From assembly GCA_977006965.1 (NCBI GenBank), contig OZ345378.1, positions 1,922,001 through 1,986,000 on the forward strand: a DNA stretch of 64,000 bases, given 5' to 3'. Positions 33,181 through 43,222 of the stretch are shown piece after piece (the first letter of the stretch is position 1; each line of letters opens with the position of its first letter). The stretch is from Phymatolithon calcareum. Its lineage: Eukaryota > Rhodophyta > Florideophyceae > Hapalidiales. The translations under genes and the position numbers were made by a program. Below the pieces are notes generated by a model. It ran no database searches and had not been told where the DNA came from. It saw nothing but the letters and a program-made list of their open reading frames with translations.

Positions 33181-33299
33181 TCTTACTCGGGATCCAGCAC
33201 CGCACTTTTGCGTCTTGGCTTGGTTTACTTTTAAATTTTGTGAGCTCTCTCTGATGCGATGAGGATCGAGGCTTATAAGACCGAGAGCGGGAGTAGAGA

Positions 33300-34001
33300 T
33301 TCGTCATCAGCTATAAAAGGCTCCTACAGTTGTAGGCTTTAAGAAAAATAGAGTTGGTGCGATAGTGTTATTCGGGCAGTGATGGGGTTACACACGGTGT
33401 AGACGCGCAATGATGCAGTTGTGTATTGAACGACATTATGAGCGTCGAGCCAAAAGCTCTATAACGGCTCCTTGCAATTTATCCACCGACACTGTCAACA
33501 CAGTATGGTGAACGACTTTTCCAAGACGAATTAACTGATTACTCACAGACACCGAATAACGCTCAACGTACTATTAGAGGAGCCGATATAGAGCGCTTAC
33601 TTCAATTCAACCTAACGCAACCACATATGAATGATAGAACAGAAGAGGTAGTGAAGCAAGGGATGGACAAATTAATGATGCTAGAAAGCGAGATGCAAGA
33701 GGAGATGATTGTGTGATGGTGGAGGCGATATGCTGTAGTCTTCGCTGGAAGGGTTACAGCGCAATGCGAAGCTGCTCTGGTGTCGGCGTGCACCGGCGTT
33801 GAGGGCTTCTAAAATAAAAAACTTTCAATTTCCCCCCTATAGAGCTCTTACGTCGACGCTAATAATGTCGTTCAAAACACAACTCCATCAAATCGCGTCT
33901 ACACCGCGTCTAATCCCATCACTGCCCCGAATAACTCTATAGCACCAACTCTATTTCTCTTAAAGCCTGCAGCTGTAGGAGCCATTTATAGCTGATGACG
34001 A
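33300..34001. mobile_element. Foldback element with about 165-bp terminal inverted repeats
   Basis: The left arm (about 33300-33463, starting tcgtcatcagctataaa) is matched by the reverse complement of about 33838-34001 (ending tttatagctgatgacga), with about 10-15% differences by eye. The roughly 370-bp centre holds no gene. A piece of the same arm (tagcaccaactctatttctc) also occurs near 34590, so the family has further fragments. Confidence 0.65.
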
Positions 34002-34200
34002 AGCCCTGCCCCCGAGTAGCACTACTGTAGTCCCTCTGTAAATGCAACGCTACGGTGGCAAGATGGTTTTGCAGTTAGGGAGGTTTGCAAGTAGGGGAGG
34101 TTTACCATACAGTCATTAGAATAAAATTTTGCAAAATTATGACTCAAATTTTTACGGGCTATTGGTCAGATCCACTCGCGCCTCGTATGTAATACGTACG

Positions 34201-34366
34201 AGAGCTCACTCACCCAATCGAAGATCACTGATTGGTATAATTAGCTAACGTTAGCAAATTATACCAATTAGTGATCTTCGATTGGATGAATGAGCTCTTG
34301 TGACCAGTCCGTATGGCACGCTGTGCTGCAGCACAGCGTGCCATATGGACTGGTTACAAGAGCTCA
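34201..34366. repeat. Two palindromes sharing a gagctc arm
   Basis: The first inverted repeat spans about 34201-34300: arms include acccaatcgaagatcactga and its near complement, with a centre that is itself palindromic (gctaacgttagc). The second spans 34291-34366, has no loop (centre ctgcag) and only about two mismatches in 38-bp arms. They overlap at gagctcttg, and a third gagctc closes the array. Confidence 0.8.
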
Positions 34367-34369
34367 CTC

Positions 34370-35065
34370 GCGCATTGATGACCCGGATTGATGAATTTCT
34401 CTGCAATACGGTGCATGGGAAAACTCAAAAAGTAAACGAAAAATAAGGGTTAATTCCACCAACTTTGCAGTTTGCAAGGGATACCTTTTTTTGGTTATAA
34501 TTCAGGAGTTACACTTTCTGTGGATTGGTTCACTTGCACTATTGCAGGTTTTTAAGTTGCACGGGTTGCATGTACAGAGGGACTGCTGTATAGCACCAAC
34601 TCTATTTCTCCTTTTCTTTGTACCCAGCCCGCTGCTTTTTATTTCAACATGGACTCTCCGCAAACACCAGCTCCTCTTGGACTCTTGGAAAGTACTGCTT
34701 TGATACATCGCAGGTGAACAGCTCTCTGATTTTTACTTGGTCTGGCCATAGCACTGTGACTGATTGCGTGGTTCGTCCGAACAGTAATGTTTTTCTGGTG
34801 TCTAGAAAATCTTGCAACACTCCAGGACATATATGTTTCCTCGTAAGGTTACACCAGCTCTAGGTTTCATGGCCTATGATTCTTGGGTTTGCTGTACCAC
34901 GCAATAGCTGGACAGTGTTTCTCATGACAGCGTAGACAGTTCTCTCCTTCCTATATAAGTTATCGATAGCCGCAGTTTGTAAGAAAAGAAGGGCAAGCTC
35001 AAGAGACCGGGCTCAAAGAGTGATTCAAATGTTAAACTGATTGTTCCCAGTTTTTTTGACTATTA
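34370..35065. other. Stretch without a supportable gene
   Basis: Contains a fragment of the foldback-element arm near 34575-34610 and no clear gene. Confidence 0.25.
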
Positions 35066-35450
35066 GAGGACCTTCTTGAGAATTCAATTTTTTCGTCCAC
35101 ACTACCAGTCTGGAAAAGTCCTCAAATCCAGTCCGAAATTATTTTCAATAGTCATGAGGACGCGGCATAGGTTTAGCGTGGCTAATGTGCTCATCTATGG
35201 GACATTTTTTCTCATAGCGATTTTAGTTTTCGGAAGTGGAATTGCTTTTCAACAAAACTTTTCGTGATGTTTCAAGTTTTTGCTCAAAAGTGTACGAAAA
35301 CATCTGAAGCGAAAGTTTGCATATCAACACTCAGCCACTGAAAACCTATGCCGCGTCCTCGTAACCAGTCCACAAAATAATGACTGGTAATGAGGACTTT
35401 TTTGACTGGGTCTAAGCCGCGATTTTGATGAATTCTCAAGAAGGCCCCTC
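35066..35450. mobile_element. MITE-like inverted-repeat element (385 bp)
   Basis: Ends gaggaccttcttgagaattc and, inverted at the right end, gaattctcaagaaggcccctc. Inner inverted segments (gacgcggcataggttt at about 35159, aaaacctatgccgcgtc at about 35340) show that the inverted repeats extend about 120 bp with interruptions. No coding. The flanking duplication is not clear. Confidence 0.5.
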
Positions 35451-35726
35451 TGTTTAACAGAGGGGCAGTTAGCTAATCTTTTACATGCACAGCCTTGTCA
35501 TAAAATGGGAAAACAAAGACAGGAATTGCCCTTATAGTAACCGCTCAGCAGCCATGCCAGGATTTAGCCAATCCAAGTCATTGATATATGGCCACGTTCA
35601 GAGAGGGACGTGATTCAAAAATAGAAGTTGGCCGATTGCAATCGTACATATATAAAAGAAGGTTAAAAGTATCTCTGTGGAGATAGTCCCAATCGATCAT
35701 CCATCACACCTCCAAATATCAGAGAA
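35451..35726. other. Stretch without a supportable gene
   Basis: Nothing recognised between the MITE and the SINE. Confidence 0.25.
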
Positions 35727-35740
35727 TGCGATCGACTAGA

Positions 35741-36166
35741 AGAAGAAGAAGTGGAGATTTTTATTATAGTGTTACCAACGCATCTGCAGACGCTTGGGGC
35801 AACACTTCTGATGAGCCACGAGGACTCAAGTCAGAGCCCAGAGGCTCCATTTCGCATAAAAACGGCTATAGTCAGCAAAATTAGAAAACCTACCTCTGAT
35901 CTCAACGGAGAGATCTCGAGGGGGAAAATCATTTCACTTCAATGGCCACGCAGAGCATCGTATCGTGTGAACGTGCGGAAAGGAAAATTTTATGACGTCC
36001 GAGGTCGTTTCCAGCGCCGAAGGAAGTTTACCCGCGTGCCGCGCCGATCTTCAGGACTTACTCTCGCTCGGCCTGCCCGCCGATCCGCGGGGGGGGGGGT
36101 TACTGACGTCCCCAGTCTTGCGTGCGCCGGAGCGCGATGGGCGAGTTTACCGACGTCCCGGGTCGG
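35741..36166 (-). mobile_element. SINE family R, copy 2 (426 bp)
   Basis: Flanked by a 14-bp TSD, TGCGATCGACTAGA, at 35727-35740 and 36167-36180. On the minus strand it starts with a GACCCGGGACGTCGGTAAAC segment and ends with a (TTC)n tail, as in copy 1 (22804-23117). It is about 110 bp longer in the middle, with a GC-rich segment and a run of 10 G (plus) near 36100. The 3' part matches the LINE 3' UTR at 58232-58467. Confidence 0.7.
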
Positions 36167-36394
36167 TGCGATCGACTAGAGCAGTGCTTCTTCCAAAAAA
36201 AGATCGTATTTTCATCAAGAGCTGCATACGCAACAAACCCAAAGCACGCAACTGCATGCTCGCACAGACAGAAATGGGCGAAAATCTTGGAATATGCGAT
36301 CCCCTATGAGAATGCGAAGGCTTTACGGTCCCCCTGGAAGGGGTTCTGTTTGAGAGCCCGTTTTCGTCTTCTGTCAGTGAGATAGTGGAGCATT

Positions 36395-36600
36395 TCGAGG
36401 TTTTGACAAGTTCATTCCCGTCTCCATCGCCTAGTCTTTACATTCGTTGAGTAGTTCATGCAGCTCTGTCTCATTTATTGCTAGCAGAATCACATAATCG
36501 GCGAACAGGATGATTCTTGTGCCCTTATGCGTGACTTGCACAATATCATCGTCCTCATACTCTGATGTCTCGTTTCCGAAATTAGCTCAGGAAACTGGCG
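36395..36600 (-). pseudogene. Reverse-transcriptase fragment of a third LINE type
   Basis: The minus-strand frame reads RIILFADYVILLAINETELH then LLNECKD, a stop, and METGMNLSK. This fits the RT catalytic FADD...LL...L...L region, with the second Asp replaced by Tyr. The surrounding sequence differs from LINE-A and LINE-B. Only about 60 residues remain. Confidence 0.5.
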
Positions 36601-36935
36601 CACTCACTAGTTGTGGATTAGCATGATCCTCATTACTCACGTTGCTCTCATGACGCTCTACGACGAGCCCAACGTCCTGGATACGGTTAGCGTGACTTTT
36701 CCTCTCGCACATAATACGTCTGGCACGCTTGTGCTTCTTTGCAAGCAGCCTTGATTCGTACTTTCATGCCCGTTGTTAGTGTCTCATCTAAGTCGATTCG
36801 CATGATCATGACCTCCCGGAGTTTCTGGGTGTACAGTTTTTCTCAAATCAGCTGAGCCATTTTCTTAGGATTATCTTCTCCGAAATCAGTGTAGCCTATT
36901 GTTGCTCGAAAAATGCATTGGCAAAGTCGAGGATA

Positions 36936-37985
36936 GGGGATATATGTTGATTTATTTTAAAAGCACCCAAGACCTCACTGTGAGTAACGGGGCAGCTTCT
37001 CAATTACTTCTAACTTACCGCATTCTATTTTCCTAACATTTCCTTGGTTCGAGTTTCTCTCCATATGTGTGAGAGTCAAGGACTGACCGATTGTCTGTCC
37101 GTTCATCTCGAGCATGCTGACACGTAGTCAGCACGACTCAGGTCAGTCGCACCTTCTGTCTAGTCGTTACACTGTAGGTATCGCGACGTTCAGCTAGCTT
37201 GACAGAGATCATACATCTGGGCTCCACTTTCGCGACAGTATTTAGCTAGCATAGCATGACCCTTGGCCAGAGTTCTGACCAAGTCATAGCTACCCATTAC
37301 ACGATCTTTCTGAGCACATAGCTCTTCAATCAAGGCCTTCATCTGGGTTAGCCCAGAGTATCCCCGCCCGCACTGAGTTCACATCCGACTCAATGCAGAC
37401 ATCGAGCTGGAAGTCCTCGGATTATCCTCACTGCGGTTCATTTTCCTTGTTACACCCATAGTTCACTGCAGCCATTGGGAGTTGCCGATCAATATGAGAG
37501 TTCGAGTTAGTCTTTTGCATTCATATTCAGTCTCTTTGTCCATCATCTTAGACCCGAGTATGCGTTGAAGTGGAATAAGCTCAATTTCAGCATCGGGTCT
37601 AAAATACTTTGATATCCTCCACAACGGAACTCTGTTAAAAATCAGTCTTAGGCATCTTAGCCTTGTCGTCCTGTCCCTTATTTGTAACACTCCTGGAAAC
37701 TTCTGAGGATTGTTTATCGAGATTTTCACTGAGCGATCCTCTTCGCATTTTTGCCACACTTGGATTGTATCTTCTAATCGCCGCTTCTTTGAAACTTTGC
37801 CTCCTTCTTCTTGTTTCAATGCTTTGCTGAGATGCTCCTCGTTTCTGAGATAGTTAATGTCCTTCGATACTTCTGCCATATCCTCCTGTCTTCCTCGGAA
37901 TTCTTCTGTCTGTTCCAGGTACGTTTTCCGTTTTAACAGGCTTAACGCAAACCTTTCCGCTTGGTGAGTCCTCCTCAACTCGGGA
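36936..37985 (-). mobile_element. LINE-A 3' fragment, split by a solo LTR
   Basis: The C-terminal coding part is on the minus strand: RRTHQAERFALSLLKRK, LRCLRLIFNRVPLWR, IELIPLQRIL and DKETEYECKRLTRTL. After the LTR at 37078-37491 the frame resumes with a GREKLEP-like remnant. The 3' UTR ends near 36936 with gcttttaaaataaatcaaca, shared with copies at 5400 and 62090. 5'-truncated near 37985; inactive. Confidence 0.75.
37078..37491. mobile_element. Solo LTR (414 bp) inside LINE-A
   Basis: In plus reading it begins TGTGAGAGTC and ends GCCGATCA. An exact 5-bp TSD, ATATG, lies at 37073-37077 and 37492-37496. Excision rejoins LTRTL to the GRE segment seen in other LINE-A copies. Ends differ from the other LTRs here. 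A minus-strand frame inside (MNRSEDNPRTSSSMSAL) is short and not called. Confidence 0.7.
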
Positions 37986-38657
37986 CTGTCGATTGTATCG
38001 CTTTTTTCAGGTCGACGATAGGTGCTTCATCATCCGCTATCCCCATTTTGACGATGACTCCGTCCGTCGCCTTTTCGACGAGCTAGGACCAACACCGACT
38101 TCCGGCTTCTATATCAGTCCTTAAAGGAAGGTTCTGATTTCAGTGTCGGTCTGCTAGAATGCCTCCTTTCCGGGGGCGATTTGCTCCACCCTTCCGAGAA
38201 ATACCATTTATTTACCAGTGATCTGTCAATCGAGAGAGCATAAGCCGTCTTAGTCAAAGTGGACACCTCAGCCTTCTTCTGGGTCATCTCCAGCTCGCGG
38301 CATTCCCGCTCCCTCATGAACAGCAATCGGCTGGAATACCGGGACAGATGCAGGTGCAACTAGGGCCCCCGCTGTCGTGGCGGGTGGATTATTCGCTATT
38401 TGCTCTTGGTTTGCGATCGAATGTGCGCGCATGGTTACAACAAGCACGCTCTCGAACCCTTCAGGCGAGAATTTTCTTGAGCACCGCAGCAGAAAAACAT
38501 GAGGCTAATAAACTTCAGCAAACAATTAATTTCTCTTCGTCCTCCGTTCCTTACTTACCATACCTCTGTCACCAACTCTCGTTTTCCAACTACTGCGAGC
38601 ACATAGATGGTGTGCCTGTCGACAAATAGTTACCAGAATCCTAAATAAAGCCGTGAT
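37986..38657. other. Stretch without a clear gene
   Basis: A minus-strand frame at 38114-38359 contains AEVSTLTKTAYALSIDRSLV followed by NKWYF, which could be a helix-turn-helix segment, but nothing else supports it. No other feature seen. Confidence 0.25.
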
Positions 38658-38879
38658 CTAGTATCTATGTGCCGAACGTCCTCAATTCAGGACCGATTCA
38701 AAAGCTCAAACAAGTTAGTAAATCAAACGCAGAACGGATCATTCGCGCCATTATTGGAAAGCCAGACTTGTATAGTGGGTGAGGAGTACCGCAACTACTA
38801 CCTTAAAATCTCTTCGCTCGGCGCTAGCAACGAAAATAGAGTAGTCACCTAGAAGTACCAGACCTGCCGTGGCACGAGA

Positions 38880-39150
38880 AAAAGTCCGGCCCCGCGTGGT
38901 CAGTACATCCGTACACACAAAGGAAACATCGGTGACCGGTCTCGCAGAGTGCTCCAGACAATATGGAGCCTTTTCCAACTGAAAAAGTGTAAGTGGTACG
39001 GTTCAGGAGGTACTCGAGGAAAACTCAATGGTCGCGCGAGCATATCACTTTGCATAAAATGTGTCATAGTTTGGCATTCGCCGAAGAAGACTAACTTTAA
39101 GAGAGTCAACCTGTTTAACGTCAAGATAGGAGACACTGACAATGGCATTG
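38880..39150 (+). pseudogene. Conserved N-terminal region of family X, function unknown
   Basis: The frame contains THKGNIGDRSRRVLQTIW, LKKCKWYGSGGTRGKLNGR, SISLCIKCVIVW and KKTNFKRVNLFNVKIGDT. The same protein is encoded in copy 2 (51077-51406, minus) and, more diverged, at 46960-47300. Conservation in three copies suggests it was coding, perhaps the N-terminal part of the transposase. I recognise no domain. Confidence 0.5.
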
Positions 39151-39207
39151 CAGAAGCTCACCATCTTGAACGGTGCCAGCACCGGCAAAACGCATTACCA
39201 AGCCAAG

Positions 39208-41077
39208 GGGCGCAACTCCGGAGGGGTTTCGCTATTCTTCCGCAAACACTGTGGAAGTCGACTGATTTTTAAACACGCAGAAAAAAAATTTCCAATTAAT
39301 TATCGCCCAAGTGGGGGAGATAAAAGTGGGAGCCGTCTACATATCCCCGGCGGCAAACCGAGCGGAAACCGAGAAATGCCTAGCCATGGTCAATACACAC
39401 GCAAGAGGCAAGGCCATTGTTTGCGGAGATTGGAACGCTCGCCACATCAGGTGTAGTGCAATGCAGATGGCAAAAACACCACACAAACAAGAAGGATGAG
39501 GACGAACAGAATGAAAGGGAGTATTGGTAGTTGTGGCAGAGCTCGTACGTGCGTCACGATCGTAGGACGGGAACGTCCTGGTGTCCGTGAGGCCGTTGCC
39601 TCGAAGGCGGAATGGATGATCACGTCGCCTCGAAGGCGGAATGGATGGTCACGTCGCCTCGAAGGCGGAATGGATAGTCACGTCGCCTCGACGGCGGAAT
39701 GGATGATCGCGTCGCCTCGAAGGCGGAATGGATAGTAACGTCGCCTCGACGGCGGAATGGATGATCGCGTCGCCTCAAAGGCGGAATGGATGATAACTTC
39801 GCCTCGGAGGCGGAATGGATAGGGTCGTCGCTGCGAAAGCGGAAAGAAACGAAGCGGGAAAAACGTCGCTTGGATGGCGGGATGGAAGAACTGTCGAGAT
39901 CCTTGAACGTTCTGTGTCGGGATCGTGCGGCGAATGACTCAACGCCCCTGGCTTGGTGTAGTAAGAGAGACGCACACACAAAGGTCAGATAGATGAGGTT
40001 TTTCCCCGTGCGCGAACGCGGATGCAACGTTGTGAGTTGCACGATACGGCGGCACGAAGATGCCGTGATGGATGTGGATGGGGAACATCCACCCGAAGTG
40101 TCAACGGGTCGAGCTAGCGATGGATGCGAGCGCAAAACCAAACAGTTGAGTCTACGAGCGGGGTTCACCGCCCTCTTTACTTTCGGTCGGCGTCGTCGTG
40201 GTTTATAACCACTCGAGGTGATCTCTAAGCTATCTTACAGTGCATGCGAGACAACGTGTACTACTGGTCCATAAGGGATCACGATACTAACTCGCGAGTC
40301 ATTTCCAGACCAATGGGATGGAAGAAATGCACAGGCGTCGGTCGCGAGAAAAGGAAGGCGTCCCCACCATCTGGCGGTAGCACTGCAATACCGGTGGGCG
40401 CGACATCAGGTGGGACCTCCGATCAAATAGGAAGGGAAACCAACTCATACGTTGGGCTACAGCCAAGAACTGGGATATTCAGACCGCGTCAGTGTTCAGC
40501 TTTCGTACCAAACGGTTCAAGAGCAACATCGACTTCTTCGTAACAAAAGGGATTTTAACATCCTCAGTTTGCGCACCAACAGACATTTGGACCGGTAATA
40601 CGCAACATCGACCGGTAACAACGAGTTTCTTAACTCGTCAAGAGCACACAAGGGATCTGAAGCCACGAATTTCCGTCAAACTCTGGAAGGACGACACAAA
40701 GCAAGAAGAGGTTCGGGAAATCTACGCAAGGACCATTCCAGGAATCCGCGAGGAGCTGCAAAGTTGCCGCACAAGAGAGGATCTAGACCGACTGTACCGC
40801 AAAGTCGCGGAAACTCTATGCCATCCATGGAGACAGAAAAGAAGTACCCCGCCTCGATACAAATCTTTTTAGAATTTTGAGCTGGAACGAATGTGCAAAA
40901 GGCGCAAAAAATTGTACAAGAATGCACGAAAACTAAACACAGACGAGTCTTGGCAGCGGTACTCCAGCTGTCGAGCAGAGATACGAAAACTCGTAAATCA
41001 AAGAAAGAGACAGCAATACCAAGAATTCCTCGATGAGTTGCAAGAAAAGGATGGTCCTAAGGCTATAGAACAAATAT
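39208..41077 (+). pseudogene. LINE-A endonuclease region, broken
   Basis: APE-type endonuclease pieces in several frames: GGVSLFFRK (about 39220), VGAVYISPAANRAETEK (about 39327), ARGKAIVCGDWNARH (about 39402, the family's GDxN motif), FFVTKGI (about 40530) and GNTQHRPVT (about 40600, position of the usual SDHRPV; His kept, Asp lost). The linker to RT follows: LERMCKRRKKLYKNARKLN and QRKRQQYQEFLDELQEKDGP, ending in AIEQI at 41077, where the inverted segment begins. The 5' end of the LINE is missing. The part between about 39500 and 40250 is foreign tandem-repeat DNA. Confidence 0.75.
39594..39835. repeat. 29-bp tandem repeat, about 8 units
   Basis: The unit gcctcgaaggcggaatggat plus about nine bases (gatcacgtc) repeats head to tail with substitutions. 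Each unit includes the small palindrome gcctcgaaggc. There are no unique spacers, so it is not a CRISPR. It sits inside a LINE endonuclease region together with about 400 bp of unrelated sequence downstream. Confidence 0.85.
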
Positions 41078-41078
41078 T

Positions 41079-42901
41079 TTTTTTTAGTAGTATTTATTAA
41101 ACGCTCTCAGTAACACTCTTTAGACTGTAAGGGAGATGCGTTTCGGTTGCTACAGCCTTGTAGCATAGTATAACATTCATATATGCTTCTTCCGCAATCT
41201 TGTATATCGTGGCCCTAGCTGCAAAAACCCACATCGGACGGATGTGGGAAAAGCTTAGAGTCCTCTATGCGCTCAGCGGCGATTCGAGCTCGCAATTCTT
41301 ATCCTTTGTTTTTCTATTCCATGTCCTCGTAAAAGGCACTGGTAAAGAAGAGTAGCTGGTCCAGTGCTTCTTCGGTCTTCTTGGTCTCTTCTCCGGTCAG
41401 CTGGTATCTCGCCAAAGACGTTTCAACCGTGTGCAATAGCCTTGATATGATTTCGCCAAATTTGTCTTCTAGTAGTGTCGTGCTCAGTGGGGGAAATCTC
41501 CCAAACGCCCACTTCACCGCCAATTGACGATGACGTACTTTCGGAAGCCTTAAAATCACTGGAATTGCTCCGACTATATCGTACGGTATCTTCCTCTTTC
41601 TGCTTGATTCCAAAGACTCCCCTTCATCATTGAAGAGTGATGCTTTCAGGGATCCTGCCGACATTCCTTGCTTAAGATACTCCAAGGCCTTCTCGAACTG
41701 CTCATGCCTTAGCATTACTGCCATGTCCCGACACACCCATTGCAATTCATCCACGTCTCTGCAATCCTTTGGGACGGCCAGTAGGCTCTCTTTTTTTGTC
41801 TTGGCTCTCACGAGCATTTTGAGCGCTAAAACCATTCTCCTGTCTTCAGCTGCTTGGATGCGACAGAGAAGACGAAGTCTTGCAGACCGGTTTTTCGCGA
41901 TTGGTCCAAGGACTTGAGAGGAAAAGGTCCTCTCTACCTCTTCAATAGCTGTCTGGATTCTCGGCGTCCAAGGTGTTAGATGCATGGCATACTCCCATCT
42001 TGGCTGTATCAGTGCCTTGTATACCTTGATAGCTTTAAGCGCGTTAATACCGCGCCTGGAGACACCAAGGGGTCTTAACTGATACACAGCGATCTTGGCG
42101 TTCCGGATGCGCTCGAGCATTCTTGTCTCGGTTACCCCCTGACTGCTCAGTGAGATTCCAAGGTATGACACTTCTTTGACTTTCGTTAGTGTTTTGCCTG
42201 ACAGCTTGAAGTTAACTGGTCTCGTGTCCGCTGACAACAGAACCTCACTTTTTCCGGCGTTCGTGTTCCAAGTCATTTGCCGGTCTTTTCCCCATTTTGA
42301 CGCAATGCCTAAAAGACTTTGCAGTCCAGCAGGCGATTTAGCCGTGAGGAGTACATCGTCCGCAAACAGTACTCCTGCGACGTCGGCGACTTCTCGTGGT
42401 ACTTGGCTAATTCTTTCGGCGAACTCGTCCATGAACAAGTTGTACAAGCTTGGACTCAACGGGGACCCTTGCGGTACTCCCCTGTCGATTACGAACCACT
42501 TTTTCTGAGGATCCCCAACTGTGCATACCCATGAAGCAACCAAAAAAACCTCGATCATCGCGCATAATTCCTGAGGTAGACACAGTCTCATTCGATCTTG
42601 CAGGTGTTTCCTTGGAACTGTGTCATACGCCGCTTTTAGATCCAATACTGCGATACATCTCTGCCCTCTCTTCTGCAGTTCCAGTGCTCGAAGGATGGCT
42701 AGCTCTGTACTCTTCCCTTTCTGGAATCCTAATTGGATGTTGTGGTTCTTGTACCTTTGACGGAGTAGGGTATCAATTGCGGCCTCCACGATTTTTCTGA
42801 CTTGACTCAGTAGGGATATAGGTCTGAAATTTTTTGGGTCATCGTGATCCCCTTTTTTGTGTAGTGGGACTAGCAGAGCTTTCAGCCAAGCCATGGGGAG
42901 A
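41079..42901 (-). repeat. Left arm of a 1823-bp inverted duplication
   Basis: Reverse complement of 43223-45045 (paired positions sum to 86124). I saw three differences: near 41155/44969, near 41230/44894, and near 41717/44407 (one Val/Ala change). The spacer is 42902-43222. The outer boundary is the LINE 3' A-rich tail. Confidence 0.9.
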
Positions 42902-43222
42902 GTTCCACACCTGCCGCATGCAGCCCACAGCTCAAACACTAGCTCTGTGCTTCCCTCCACATCCACTTTCAACATTTCCGCTTTCACCTCGTCTAGGCCT
43001 GGGGCTTTTTTGGTTGGAGATTTGATGATGGCCGACCTTATCAAATTGCGCATCTGAGTTGGGCACTCAAAGTATGAGGGATTTGACCGCCAGCCTCGAT
43101 CGTCTCGACATGTCTTTGAAACGTGTGCTGTGAACAACGTTTTTTGCAGAGGGCGCCCAGTCATCTTGTTTCTTGACGTTCTTCTCGTTCTCAACTTCTG
43201 CATCCGACATATTTGTTCTATA
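41314..43222 (-). CDS. LINE-A reverse transcriptase, inverted copy
   Basis: Minus-strand frame about 630 residues long if started at the inversion edge (43222); the predicted start inside the opposite arm is not biological. It reads ECPTQMRNLIRSAIIKSPTK, KAPGLDEVKAEMLK, NFRPISLLSQVRKIVEAAID, LGFQKGKSTELAILRALELQ, AVLDLKAAYDTVPRKHLQD, GVPQGSPLSPSLYNLFMDE, the catalytic VLFADDVLLTAK, a WNTNAGKSEVLL segment, WEYAMHLTPWTPRIQTAIE, and a C-terminal region ending FFTSAFYEDME. These are the motifs of a non-LTR RT; the second frame at 43067-43222 suggests one frameshift near 43070. The RT domain itself has no stop. The endonuclease half lies in the opposite orientation, so the copy cannot make a normal protein. 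Confidence 0.85.

Noticed and set aside
39594-39835. CRISPR array
   Set aside because: Units are head to tail with no unique spacers, and the context is eukaryotic.
39620-40168. 182-codon minus-strand frame
   Set aside because: Made largely of the 29-bp tandem repeat translated in shifting frames.
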